Assembly (NCBI GenBank): GCA_963795055.1
Contig: CAWCGJ010000003.1
Span: forward strand, 1-64,000
From: JASHPR01 sp963795055
Lineage (GTDB): Bacteria > Actinomycetota > Actinomycetes > Streptosporangiales > Streptosporangiaceae
Reading direction: 5' to 3'
DNA length: 64,000 nucleotides
Below the pieces are notes generated by a model. The model was given only the letters and a program-made list of their open reading frames with translations, made no database searches and was not told where the DNA came from. Below, piece by piece: positions 49,883-58,845 of the stretch (the first letter of the stretch is position 1; every line of letters begins with the position of its first letter). Both the position numbers and the translations under genes were made by a program.

Positions 49883-51168
49883 CCCCGGAGCGCGAACCGG
49901 CCGGCCGGGAGCGCCGGGAGTACCTGGACGCACTGGCCGCCGAGGCGGACCGGGTGCTCGCGGGGGCCGACCGGGCGCTGGCCGCGGGCTACCCGGGGCC
50001 GCGGCCGGGCCGGCAGCCGGTGCACACGGCGTACCTGGCCGCCGACCGGTTCGGCCCGGGGCTGGCCGCGCAGTGGGGACGGCAGGCCCTGGCCGCGCTG
50101 GAGGCCTGGGCGCCCGGCCCGGGCGAGTTCGCCGCCGCGATGGGCCTGCCGGACCGCCTGGCCGCGGACGTGCGGTCGCGGGTGCTGGCCAAGCTCATCA
50201 CCGAACCGGTCGAGGACCTGCGGCTGGACTTCGAGGACGGTTACGGCGACCGGGGCGACGGCGCCGAGGACGCCGACGCGGCCCGCGCCGCCGGGTACCT
50301 GGCGGCCGAGGTGACCGCGGGGAAGGCGCCGCCGTTCACTGGGCTGCGCGGCAAGAGCCTGGAGCCGGCCACCCGCCGCCGGGCCATCCGCACGCTGGAC
50401 GGGTTCCTCGGCGAGCTGCTGGCACACGGGACGCTCCCGGCCGGCTTCGTGGTGACGCTGCCGAAGGTCACCTCGGCGGACCAGGTCACGGCGATGGCCG
50501 GGCTCTGCGGCCGGCTGGAGCAGGCGCACGGCCTGGCGCCCGGGGCGCTGGTCTTCGAGGTCCAGGTGGAGACCCCGCAGCTGATCCTGGGCGCGGACGG
50601 GACCGCCACCGTCGCCCGGTGCGTGCACGCGGCCGGCGGACGGCTGACCGGGCTGCACTACGGCACCTACGACTACAGCGCCGCGCTCGGGATCGCGGCG
50701 CAGCAGCAGAGCATGGAGCACCCGGTGGCCGACCACGCGCGGGCCGTGATGCAGGTGGCGGCGGCGGGCACCCGCGTGCGCCTGTCCGACGGCTCGACCA
50801 ACGTGCTGCCCGAGGGCGGCCGGGACCAGGTCACCGGGGCCTGGCAGCTGCACGCCCGGCTGGTACGGCGGTCCCTGGACCGGGGCTTCTACCAGGGCTG
50901 GGACCTGCACCCGGTGCAGCTCGCCAGCCGGTACGCGGCCACGTTCGGCTTCTTCCGCGAGGGCCTGCCCGCCGCCGCCACCCGGCTGCGGTCCTATGTC
51001 GAGCGCGAGCCGGGAGGCATCCTCGAAGAGCCTGCGACCGCCCGGGCCCTGGCCGGGTTCCTGGCCCGCGGGCTGGACTGCGGCGCGGTCACCGGGGCGG
51101 AGCTGGCCGAGCTGACCGGCCTGGACCGGCCCGGCCTCGACGCGCTGAGCCGATCGGCGGGCCGCTGA
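49879..51168 (+). CDS. DUF6986-type, HpcH/HpaI aldolase-like protein
   Basis: This 429-aa protein resembles the HpcH/HpaI aldolase/citrate-lyase barrel. It has DLRLDFEDGYGDRGDGAEDADAARAAGYL (acidic metal-site stretch), FVVTLPKVTSADQVTAMAGL, LVFEVQVETPQLILGADG (Glu of the aldolase site), GRLTGLHYGTYDYSAALGIAAQQQSMEHPVADHAR and GWDLHPVQLASRYAATFGFF. I take it as DUF6986 (from memory). It overlaps the molybdenum subunit and is 1 bp from allantoinase, so it is surely part of purine breakdown. Condensation of glyoxylate with an acyl-CoA would fit but is unproven. Confidence 0.75.
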   Translation: MTPEREPAGRERREYLDALAAEADRVLAGADRALAAGYPGPRPGRQPVHTAYLAADRFGPGLAAQWGRQALAALEAWAPGPGEFAAAMGLPDRLAADVRSRVLAKLITEPVEDLRLDFEDGYGDRGDGAEDADAARAAGYLAAEVTAGKAPPFTGLRGKSLEPATRRRAIRTLDGFLGELLAHGTLPAGFVVTLPKVTSADQVTAMAGLCGRLEQAHGLAPGALVFEVQVETPQLILGADGTATVARCVHAAGGRLTGLHYGTYDYSAALGIAAQQQSMEHPVADHARAVMQVAAAGTRVRLSDGSTNVLPEGGRDQVTGAWQLHARLVRRSLDRGFYQGWDLHPVQLASRYAATFGFFREGLPAAATRLRSYVEREPGGILEEPATARALAGFLARGLDCGAVTGAELAELTGLDRPGLDALSRSAGR

Positions 51169-51169
51169 C

Positions 51170-52507
51170 GTGCCGCCGGACCTGGTGATCCGCGCCCGCC
51201 GCGCGGTCACGCCCGACGGCACCCGCCCGGCGGCGGTCGTGATCAGGCAGGGCACGATCGCCGAGGTCGGGCCGTACGAGGCCGGGGCCGGAGCGGGGCA
51301 GACCGTGGTCCTGGCCGAGGACGAGGTGCTGCTGCCGGGCCTGGTGGACACCCATGTCCACGTCAACGAGCCCGGCCGGACCTACTGGGAGGGGTTCGCG
51401 TCGGCCACTCGCGCCGCCGCGGCCGGCGGGATCACCACGATCATCGACATGCCGCTGAACTCGCTCCCGCCCACCACCAACCCCGGGGCGCTGCGGATCA
51501 AGCGGGAGGCCGCGGCGGGCCGGATCCACGTGGACGTCGGCTTCTGGGGTGGCGCGGTGCCCGGGAGCACCGTTCGGATGCCAGCGTTGCGCGCGGCCGG
51601 CGCGTTCGGGATCAAGGTCTTTCTCATCGATTCCGGCGTCCCCGAGTTCCCGCCGCTGGATCAGGCCGGGCTGCGCGACGTGATGACCCGGGCCGCCGAG
51701 CTGGGTACCGTGGTGCTGGTACACGCGGAGGACGCCAGGGTCGTCGCGGCCCTGCCTCCCGCCTCCGGCCCCGGTTACGGCGCCTTCCTGCGCACGCGGC
51801 CTGCCATGGCCGAGGTGATCGCGGTCGCCGCGGTGATCGATGCGGCGCAGGCCACCGGGGCCCGGGCGCACGTGCTGCACCTGTCGGCCGCGGACGCGGT
51901 CCCGTTGCTGGCGCAGGCCCGGCGGGACGGCGTGGGGATCACCGCGGAGACCTGCCCGCACTACCTCGCGCTGGCCGCCGAGGACATCCCGGACGGCGCC
52001 ACCGAGTTCAAGTGCTGCCCGCCGATCCGCGACCGGGCCAACTCCGACCGGCTCTGGCAGGCGCTGCGGGAGGGCATCATCGACTGCGTCGTGTCCGATC
52101 ATTCGCCGTGCCCGCCCGAGCTCAAGGCCCAGGGCAGCGGCGACTTCGGCGCCGCCTGGGGCGGGATCTCGTCGCTGCAGCTCGCGCTGCCGGTGGTGTG
52201 GACCCGGGCGCGCCAGCGCGGGCACTCGCTGGACGACGTGGCCCGCTGGATGGCGGCCGGGCCCGCGCGGATCGCCGGGCTGGCCGGCAAGGGCCGGATC
52301 GAGCCCGGCGGCGACGCTGACCTGGTGGCGTTCGCACCGGACGACAGCTTTACCGTCGACCCCGCCCGGCTGTTCCACCGGCACCGGCTGACCCCGTACG
52401 CCGGCCAGCGGCTCGACGGCGTGGTGCGCCGGGCCTGGCTGCGCGGGAAGCCCGCCGGCGGCGCGCCCGCCGGCCGGCTGCTGGCCGCAGGGGAACGCGC
52501 CGGATGA
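51170..52507 (+). CDS. allB: Allantoinase
   Basis: This 445-aa amidohydrolase opens the allantoin ring to allantoate. Metal and active-site motifs are LVDTHVHVNEPGRTYWEGFASAT, ITTIIDMPLNSLPPTTN, FGIKVFLIDSG with the carboxylated Lys, VLVHAEDA, HVLHLSAADAV, TCPHYLALAAEDI and VVSDHSPCPPELK. Start is GTG 51170, directly after the stop of the previous gene, and the stop overlaps allantoicase (ATGA). Confidence 0.94.
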   Translation: MPPDLVIRARRAVTPDGTRPAAVVIRQGTIAEVGPYEAGAGAGQTVVLAEDEVLLPGLVDTHVHVNEPGRTYWEGFASATRAAAAGGITTIIDMPLNSLPPTTNPGALRIKREAAAGRIHVDVGFWGGAVPGSTVRMPALRAAGAFGIKVFLIDSGVPEFPPLDQAGLRDVMTRAAELGTVVLVHAEDARVVAALPPASGPGYGAFLRTRPAMAEVIAVAAVIDAAQATGARAHVLHLSAADAVPLLAQARRDGVGITAETCPHYLALAAEDIPDGATEFKCCPPIRDRANSDRLWQALREGIIDCVVSDHSPCPPELKAQGSGDFGAAWGGISSLQLALPVVWTRARQRGHSLDDVARWMAAGPARIAGLAGKGRIEPGGDADLVAFAPDDSFTVDPARLFHRHRLTPYAGQRLDGVVRRAWLRGKPAGGAPAGRLLAAGERAG

Positions 52508-53628
52508 CCGGTCACGGCGCGGGCCCGCCCGAGTTCACGGCCCGGCCCGACCTGGCGTCCCGGCGGCTCGGGGGCAGCGTGGTCGTCGCCAGCGACGAGC
52601 TGTTCGCGGAGAAGGAGAACCTGATCAAGCCGGGACCGCCCGCCTTCGACCCGGCGGAGTTCGGGAACCGGGGCAAGGTCTACGACGGCTGGGAGACCAG
52701 GCGCCGCCGCGGGCCGGGGCACGACCACGCGATCGTGCGGCTCGGGGTGCCCGGCATCGTGCACGGCGTGGTCGTGGACACCTCGTTCTTCCGCGGCAAC
52801 TACCCGCCGCGCGTGTCGGTGGAGGCCGTCGGGGCCGAGGGATACCCGGCCCCGGACGAGCTAGCCGCGATGACCTGGCAGGCGCTGGTGGAGCGGGCCG
52901 GCGCGCAGGGCGACGCGGCGAACGTCTACCCGGTGGATTCCCCCTTCCGGTGGACGCACGTCCGGCTGTCGATCTACCCCGACGGCGGGGTGGCCCGGTT
53001 CCGGGTGCACGGCACGCCGCTGCCGGACCCGCGCTTCCTGGCCGGCACCGTCGACCTGGCGGCCATGGAGAACGGCGGCCGGGTCGTCGGCTGCTCGGAC
53101 GCGTTCTACGCCTCGGCCAGCAACCTGATCCTGCCCGGCCTGGCCGCCAGCACGGGAGAGGGCTGGGAGAACGCGCGGCGCCGCGGACCGGGCCACGACT
53201 ACGTGACCGTCGCGCTGGCCGCGCCCGGGGCCCTGCGCCACGTCGAGATCGACACCTCGCGCTTCATCGGCAACGCCCCGGGCCAGGTCCGGCTGCTGGC
53301 CGCGGACGCGCGCGGCGCGGCCCCCGGTGCCCCCATCCCGGACCGCGGCGCCTCCGTCCCGGACCACGACCCCTCCGTCCAGGATCGCGACATCCCTATC
53401 CCGGATCCGGCGTGGCGCGAGGCGCTGCCGCTGACCCGGGTGCAGCCCGACACCCGGCACCGGTTCCTGGTGGATGGCGTGGCCACCCACGTGCGGCTCG
53501 AGGTGATCCCGGACGGCGGCCTGGCCCGGCTGCGGATCAACGGTGAGATCATTCCAGAGGCGCTGGCCGCCCTGCGGCGGCGCGGCCAGGACGCGCTGCC
53601 CGATCGGCCAAGGGGCGCGGCGCAGTGA
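52504..53628 (+). CDS. alc: Allantoicase
   Basis: This 374-aa enzyme splits allantoate into ureidoglycolate and urea. The two family repeats are clear: KVYDGWETRRRRGPGHDHAIVRLG, VVDTSFFRGNYPP and the second set EGWENARRRGPGHDYVTVALA, EIDTSRFIGNAPGQVRLLA. A low-complexity insert of PIPDRGASVPDHD-like repeats (about 275-305) precedes the last conserved part (THVRLEVIPDGGLARLRINGE). No ureidoglycolate lyase gene is linked. Confidence 0.93.
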   Translation: MTGHGAGPPEFTARPDLASRRLGGSVVVASDELFAEKENLIKPGPPAFDPAEFGNRGKVYDGWETRRRRGPGHDHAIVRLGVPGIVHGVVVDTSFFRGNYPPRVSVEAVGAEGYPAPDELAAMTWQALVERAGAQGDAANVYPVDSPFRWTHVRLSIYPDGGVARFRVHGTPLPDPRFLAGTVDLAAMENGGRVVGCSDAFYASASNLILPGLAASTGEGWENARRRGPGHDYVTVALAAPGALRHVEIDTSRFIGNAPGQVRLLAADARGAAPGAPIPDRGASVPDHDPSVQDRDIPIPDPAWREALPLTRVQPDTRHRFLVDGVATHVRLEVIPDGGLARLRINGEIIPEALAALRRRGQDALPDRPRGAAQ

Positions 53629-53665
53629 AGAGGAAAGGGGAGGTGGGCGGGTGCCCCGGAGGCGA
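53612..53665 (+). repeat. Purine-rich repeat copy before a start codon
   Basis: GGCGCAGTGAAGAGGAAAGG followed by GGAGGTGGGCGGGTG and CCCCGGAGGCGAAAGG resembles 26231-26281. It spans the allantoicase stop and ends 11 bases before the GTG of the next gene. Confidence 0.6.
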
Positions 53666-53676
53666 AAGGCAACACA

Positions 53677-54507
53677 GTGAGATTCGGGCTTTTCTTCCCC
53701 CAATTCGAGGAGCTCGCCGAACCCGCCCGGGTCGCCGAATTGGCCGTCATGGCCGAGGAGGCCGGCTGGTCCGGGTTCTTCCTCTGGGACCACATGCTGG
53801 CGAGGCCGGGCATGGCTGTCTGCGACCCGTGGATCGCGATGGCCGCGGTCGCGACGGCCACCCGCGAGATCAGGTTCGGCGCCATGGTGACCCCGCTGGC
53901 CCGCCGCAGGCCGTGGGTGATGGCCAGGCAGGCGGCCGCGCTCGACCTGCTGTCCGGCGGCCGGCTCGTGATCGGGGTCGGCCTCGGCGACGACGGCTGG
54001 AGGGAGTTCAGCTCGTTCGGTGACGCGTCCGAGCCCCGGGAGCGCGGCGTGCTCCTTGACGAGTCGCTCGAGGTGCTGCGGCGCCTGCTGACCGGCGAGG
54101 ACGTCGACTTCGACGGCGAGCGCCTGCACGTGCACTCGATGCCGTTCCTGCCCAGGCCGGCGCAGGATCCGCTGCCGATCTGGGTCGCCGGCCGGTGGCC
54201 GAACCGCGCGCCGCTGGCCAGGGCCGCCCGGATGCAGGGCTGCTTCCCGATCTTCGCCGGGGACCCGGACTTCCCGGACGCCGGCGACGTGGCCGGGGTG
54301 CGCGCCGAGCTGACCCGGCTCGGCGCTCCGGATGACTACGACCTGGCCATCACGGGCAAGATGCGGCGGCTGGGGTCGGACGAGCGGGCCAAGGCGATGG
54401 CCACCGCCGAGAGCAACGGGGTCACCTGGCTGCTCGAGGGGTTCGGCCCGGGGCTGTCCGTGGCCGAGTTCGAGGCGGTCGTGGCGGCTGGTCCTCCCGG
54501 CGGGTGA
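53677..54507 (+). CDS. LLM-class (luciferase-like) flavin-dependent oxidoreductase
   Basis: This 276-aa monooxygenase-type protein starts MRFGLFFPQFEELAEPARVAELAVMAEEAGWSGFFLWDH. It then has FGAMVTPLARRRPWVMARQAAALDLLSGGRLVIGVGLGDD, the common LLM barrel signature, and PIWVAGRWPNRAPLARAARM. It may use F420 or FMN; the sequence alone does not decide. It follows allantoicase in the same direction after the purine-rich repeat, so co-transcription is possible, but a purine role is not indicated. Confidence 0.85.
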   Translation: MRFGLFFPQFEELAEPARVAELAVMAEEAGWSGFFLWDHMLARPGMAVCDPWIAMAAVATATREIRFGAMVTPLARRRPWVMARQAAALDLLSGGRLVIGVGLGDDGWREFSSFGDASEPRERGVLLDESLEVLRRLLTGEDVDFDGERLHVHSMPFLPRPAQDPLPIWVAGRWPNRAPLARAARMQGCFPIFAGDPDFPDAGDVAGVRAELTRLGAPDDYDLAITGKMRRLGSDERAKAMATAESNGVTWLLEGFGPGLSVAEFEAVVAAGPPGG

Positions 54508-54532
54508 GCATCCGCCGCGGCGAGATCCTCCG

Positions 54533-56509
54533 TTACCGCGACCTCGGCGAGACCGCGGCGCCGCTCGTGATGGCCCGCCGCTCGGCCAGCTGCTCGTTCA
54601 TGACCACGTGCATCACCGCGTTGATGAGCGCGAGGTGCGTGAACGCCTGGGGGAAGTTGCCCAGGTGCCGCCCTGACCGCGGGTCGATCTCCTCGGCGTA
54701 CAGCAGCAGCGGGCTGGCGTACGACAGCACCTTCTCGCACAGGTCCCGCGCGCGGCGGTGCTCGCCGATCTCTGACAGCGCGGAGACCAGCCAGAACGAG
54801 CAGATCGTGAACGTGCCTTCCTCGCCGGACAGGCCGTCGTCGGTCTCGTCGACCTGGTAGCGCAGCACCAGGCCGTCCCGGGTCAGCTCGTCCGCGATCG
54901 CGAGCACGGTGGCCCGGATCCGCGGGTCGTCCGGCGGCAGGAACCGCAGCAGCGGCATCAGCAGCACCGACGCGTCCAGCGCGGTGGTCTCGTAGTGCTG
55001 GCAGAACACCCCGCGCTCGTCCAGCGCGTTGGCGCAGATGTCGGCGTGGATCTCGTCCGCCGCCTTCTGCCACAGCCGGGCGGCGTCGGCGTCCTCGCGG
55101 AGCCGGGCCAGGCGGGCCCCGCGGTCGGCCGCGACCCAGCACAGCAGCTTCGACGAGGTGAAGTGCTGCGGCTCGCCGCGGACCTCCCAGATGCCGCAGT
55201 CGGGGTCGCGCCAGTTCTCCAGCGCGTGCTCCACCTGGAGCTTGGCCATCTGCCAGACCCGGTCGTCGAGCCGGTCCCGGGACCGCGTGTGCAGGTACAG
55301 CGAGTCGAGCACCACGCCCCACACGTCGTGCTGCTTCTGCCGGTACGCGGCGTTTCCGGTGCGGACCGGCCGGGCGCCCTGGTAACCGTGCAGGTACTCC
55401 AGCACGGACTCCTCGAGGTCGCACCGGCCGTCGATGCCGTAGACGATCTGGATGTCGCCCCCGTCGCGCTCGACCACGTCGGCGAGGAAGGCGAAGTAGT
55501 CGCTGGCCTCCCACTCGAAGCCGAGGGTGTACAGGCCCCAGAGCGCGAACGTGGCGTCCCGGATCCAGCTGTAGCGGTAATCCCAGTTCCGTTCCCCGTG
55601 CGGCGTCTCCGGCAGCGACGTGGTCGCGGCGGCCGCGATCGCGCCCGTCGGGGAGAACGTGAGGCCCTTGAGGGTCAGCGCGCTGCGGGTCAGGTAGGGG
55701 CGCCACCGGTGGTCAGGGAAGCTGCCCCGGGCCAGCCAGTGCTGCCAGTGGTGGGCCGTCCAGACCAGGCGCTTGTACGCCTCCTCGTAGTCCTTGGGCG
55801 GCTTGCGGCGGCCCCAGGACAAGGTGACGAACCGGGTGTCACCCTCGCGCAGCAGGGTGCGGGACCGCGCGCTCGGCCCCTCCAGTCCGATCCGGATGTC
55901 GGAGGTCAGGGTCAGCGCCAGGTCGCCGCCTTCCGGCCGGATCACCGCCTGGTGGTAGCCCCGGTCGGTGTGGTGCCACCGGGCGCGCTGGCGCCCGTAG
56001 TCGAATACCGGCTCGCAGTCCATGGAGAGCTGAACCGACCCGTCCACGCAGCGCACCGTGCGCAGCAGCGTGTGCTCGGCGTCGTAGTCGGTCGGCGGCC
56101 TGACGTGGCTGGTACGGTCCGGATGCTCGTGCCGCCACGGGCCCATCACCAGGCAGTCCCGGACGATGATCCAGCCCTCGCCGCAGTCCCAGCTGGTCTC
56201 CAGCACCATCGTCCCCGGCAGGTACCGGCGGTCGGCGGGCACGGTCATGTCCTCCGGGCTCAGGCGGAACCAGCCGGCGTCCCGGTCGAGCAGTGCGCCG
56301 AAGACGCTCGGGCTGTCCATCCGCGGCAGGCACATCCACTCGACGGAGCCTCCCGGCGCGACCAGCGCCGTGACCTCGTTGTCCGACAGGAACGCGTAGT
56401 CGGCGATCGGCGGGTACGGCGAGAACTCCCACAGGGGGTCCGGCTGACCCTCGAACCCGTCGGTGGCGTGCGCGCCGAGCGGCCCCGTGTCGTGGACTGT
56501 CACCTGCAT
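54533..56509 (-). CDS. Glycoside hydrolase family 15 (trehalase-type)
   Basis: This 658-aa GH15 enzyme has an N-terminal beta domain with FSPYPPIADYAFLSDNEVTALVAPGGSVEWMCLPRMDSPSVFG. Its barrel has ERNWDYRYSWIRDATFALWGLY, DLEESVLEYLHGYQGARPVRTGN, DCGIWEVRGEPQHFTSSKLLCWVA and EEGTFTICSFWLVSAL, carrying the catalytic acids. The match in order and spacing to the mycobacterial GH15 trehalase (recalled, not searched) favours trehalose over starch as substrate. ATG 56509 lies 5 bases after GGAGG; GTG 56515 is possible. It converges on the LLM gene. Confidence 0.85.
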   Translation of the reverse strand: MQVTVHDTGPLGAHATDGFEGQPDPLWEFSPYPPIADYAFLSDNEVTALVAPGGSVEWMCLPRMDSPSVFGALLDRDAGWFRLSPEDMTVPADRRYLPGTMVLETSWDCGEGWIIVRDCLVMGPWRHEHPDRTSHVRPPTDYDAEHTLLRTVRCVDGSVQLSMDCEPVFDYGRQRARWHHTDRGYHQAVIRPEGGDLALTLTSDIRIGLEGPSARSRTLLREGDTRFVTLSWGRRKPPKDYEEAYKRLVWTAHHWQHWLARGSFPDHRWRPYLTRSALTLKGLTFSPTGAIAAAATTSLPETPHGERNWDYRYSWIRDATFALWGLYTLGFEWEASDYFAFLADVVERDGGDIQIVYGIDGRCDLEESVLEYLHGYQGARPVRTGNAAYRQKQHDVWGVVLDSLYLHTRSRDRLDDRVWQMAKLQVEHALENWRDPDCGIWEVRGEPQHFTSSKLLCWVAADRGARLARLREDADAARLWQKAADEIHADICANALDERGVFCQHYETTALDASVLLMPLLRFLPPDDPRIRATVLAIADELTRDGLVLRYQVDETDDGLSGEEGTFTICSFWLVSALSEIGEHRRARDLCEKVLSYASPLLLYAEEIDPRSGRHLGNFPQAFTHLALINAVMHVVMNEQLAERRAITSGAAVSPRSR

Positions 56510-56690
56510 CACCACCTCCGGGCGCCCGGGCGGCCCCCTTGATCCAGTGTGACACGGTGCTCCCGGCCGGCCAGTCGGCCAATTTTCCGGTCACCCGGGC
56601 TGGTCAGGCCCTATGAACCCTTTCCTCCTCCCCATCCCGTCCACGTACCCTGAGCCTGACATCAACGGACGAAAAGAGTTCACTGGTCAG

Positions 56691-58139
56691 ATGCCGCATC
56701 TCGAACCGGACCCCAGGGACCCGCGCGGACTGCGGGCCGACGCGCCGCTGCTGGACGCGTGGCTGACCGTCACCGAGCGGGCGGAGGCCGGCGAGCTCAC
56801 GCCGATGATCACGCCGGGGCACAAGCTGCGCCGCGACCTCACCGGGTCGGTGGTGGCGGGCGACGCGCCGCTGTACGGCGCGCTGGACACGATCAAGCAC
56901 GCCGACGCGCTGCGCACGGACGGCGAGGCGCGGGCCGCGCGGCTGTGGGGCGCCGACTGGTGCCGGTTCTCGGTCGCCGGGTCGACGCACGGCAACCAGG
57001 CGCTGGCGCTGGCCGTCGGCGCGCCGGGGCAGGAGGTCATCATCACCCGGATCCTGCACCGGTCGCTGCTGCTCGGGCTGGTGCTGGCCGGGCTGCGCCC
57101 GGTGTGGGTGCGCCCGGAGATGGACCCGTCGTCCGGGCTGCCCACCGCGGTGGCCACCGGCACGGTGCGCGCCGCGCTCGCGGCACATCCGCAGGCCTGC
57201 GCGGTGTTCCTCGGTGATCCCTCCTACGTGGGCACGATCGGCGACCTGGCCGGCCATGCGGCCGCCGCCCACGAGGCCGGGGTCCCGCTGGTGGTGGACG
57301 CGGCGTGGGCGGCGCACCTGGGCTTCCACCCCGACCTGCCGCCGCACGCGATCGCGGCCGGCGCGGACGCCATGGTGACCAGCGCACACAAGGCGCTGCC
57401 CGCCATGACCCAGGGCGCGCTGGTGCTGGCCAGGACCGAACGGCTGGACGCGGCGCGGCTGGACCGGGCCTTCGAGGCCACCCATACCACCAGCCCGGCG
57501 GGCTCGATCGTGGCCAGCATCGATGCCGCCCGGGCCCTGCTGGCCCGGGACGGCAAGGACCTGTGCGGCCGGCTGCTGCGCGGCGTGGCCGCGGCCAAGC
57601 AGCGGCTGCGGCAGGTGCCGGGGCTCGGGGTGCTCGACGGCCCGGGCGTGGAGCCGACCAAGCTGGTCATCCTGCTGGCCGGGACCGGCGCGCACGGGAA
57701 GGACGTGGAAGCGGACCTGATCGCGGCCGGGATGCCGCCGGAGATGGCCGACCGCGACACCGTGGTGCCGATCGTCACGATCGCCGACGACGAGGACCAG
57801 CTCGCTGCGTTCGCGGACACGTTCGCGGCCTCCGTGGAGCGCCACCGCGGCGCCCCGCGGCACCCGGCCGCGACGGCGGCGTGGACGGTGGAGCCGCAGA
57901 CGGTCCTCGCGCCGAGGGAGGCGTTCTTCGCGTCGAACCAGACCGTCCCCGCCGACGCCGCCGTGGGCCGGGTCAGCGCCGAGCTGATCGCGCCCTATCC
58001 GCCGGGCGTCCCGGTGCTCGCGCCCGGCGAGCTGATCACCGCGGAGGCCCTGAACGCGCTGCGCGAGGTCCACGCCGACGGCGGCCGCATCGCCTACGCG
58101 GCCGACCCCACCCTGGCCACGCTGCAGGTCATCTCCTGA
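56691..58139 (+). CDS. PLP-dependent Orn/Lys/Arg decarboxylase-family protein
   Basis: This protein of about 482 aa belongs to the fold type I decarboxylase family: ELTPMITPGHKLRRDLTGSVV, CRFSVAGSTHGNQALALAV, AVFLGDPSYVGTIGDLAGHAAAAHEAGVPLVVDAAWAAHLGF and VTSAHKALPAMTQGALVL, in which the lysine binds PLP. The C-terminal domain has FFASNQTVPADAAVGRVSAELIAPYPPGVPVLAPGE. I prefer ATG 56691 because the 26 codons after the earlier ATG at 56613 have AT-rich, non-coding-like sequence. Substrate is not clear from sequence. Confidence 0.82.
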   Translation: MPHLEPDPRDPRGLRADAPLLDAWLTVTERAEAGELTPMITPGHKLRRDLTGSVVAGDAPLYGALDTIKHADALRTDGEARAARLWGADWCRFSVAGSTHGNQALALAVGAPGQEVIITRILHRSLLLGLVLAGLRPVWVRPEMDPSSGLPTAVATGTVRAALAAHPQACAVFLGDPSYVGTIGDLAGHAAAAHEAGVPLVVDAAWAAHLGFHPDLPPHAIAAGADAMVTSAHKALPAMTQGALVLARTERLDAARLDRAFEATHTTSPAGSIVASIDAARALLARDGKDLCGRLLRGVAAAKQRLRQVPGLGVLDGPGVEPTKLVILLAGTGAHGKDVEADLIAAGMPPEMADRDTVVPIVTIADDEDQLAAFADTFAASVERHRGAPRHPAATAAWTVEPQTVLAPREAFFASNQTVPADAAVGRVSAELIAPYPPGVPVLAPGELITAEALNALREVHADGGRIAYAADPTLATLQVIS

Positions 58140-58168
58140 CAGGTCATCTCCTGAGCCGGGCCCGGGGC

Positions 58169-58330
58169 TCAGCCCGGGAGCGGCAGCGGGCGCGTCATCA
58201 CCATCATCGGCGCGCCCGGCCCGTCGTAGTCATCGACCTGCCGGACCTGGAAGCCGAGCCGGCGGTGGAAGGCGACCGACCCGGGCCGGGCGGCCGCCAC
58301 TCGAGGCGCCCCGCGCGGCCGGTTCTGCGA
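58169..58330 (-). pseudogene. GNAT acetyltransferase C-terminal remnant
   Basis: The minus strand reads SVAFHRRLGFQVRQVDDYDGPGAPMMVMTRPLPLPG and a stop, the typical end of a GNAT acetyltransferase. A piece of the preceding strand (RLEWR) is in another frame. The rest of the gene is absent; the neighbouring FMN-binding gene begins where the N-terminal part should be. Confidence 0.55.
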
Positions 58331-58368
58331 GAATCAAGCCCTGTCGGCGCCGGCCAGAGGGAGGCATC

Positions 58369-58803
58369 ATGTCGTTCGCCATGACCGCCGAGGAGCGGGA
58401 GCGGTTCCTGGCCGGGCTGCACGTCGGGGTGCTGAGCGTGGCCGTGACGGGGAGCCGGGGGCCGATCACCGTCCCGGTCTGGTACGACTACCAGCCCGGC
58501 GGCCAGGTGACGGTGATCACCGGCCGCGGCTCGCGCAAGGGGCTGGCCATCGCGGCCGCGGGCCGGATGAGCCTGTGCGCGCAAGACGAGAACCCGCCGT
58601 ACCGGTACGTCAGCGTCGAGGGGCCGGTCGCGATCGACGAGCTTGATCTCGAGGAGCGGCTCGCGATGGCCCGCCGGTACCTGGGCCCCGACGGCGGCGA
58701 TCGTTACGTGGCCAGCAATCCCGACCCGGCCGGCGAGAACGTGGTGATCCGGATGACGCCGGAGCACTGGCTGAGCGTGGACTACGGAAAGCAGCCGGGC
58801 TGA
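58369..58803 (+). CDS. Pyridoxamine 5'-phosphate oxidase-like FMN/F420-binding protein
   Basis: This 144-aa split-barrel protein begins MSFAMTAEERERFLAGLHVGVLSVAVTGSRGPITVPVWYDYQPGG. It continues with VTVITGRGSRKGLAIAAAGRMSLCAQDENPPYRYVSVEGPVAI, the usual cofactor-binding pattern of the family, and ends MTPEHWLSVDYGK. GAGGGAGGCATC precedes the ATG. Related actinobacterial proteins use F420 or FMN for reductions of unknown substrates. Confidence 0.85.
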   Translation: MSFAMTAEERERFLAGLHVGVLSVAVTGSRGPITVPVWYDYQPGGQVTVITGRGSRKGLAIAAAGRMSLCAQDENPPYRYVSVEGPVAIDELDLEERLAMARRYLGPDGGDRYVASNPDPAGENVVIRMTPEHWLSVDYGKQPG

Positions 58804-58845
58804 GCCGCAGGCCGCCTTGCCTCAGTGACGTTCGCGCCATAGCGC

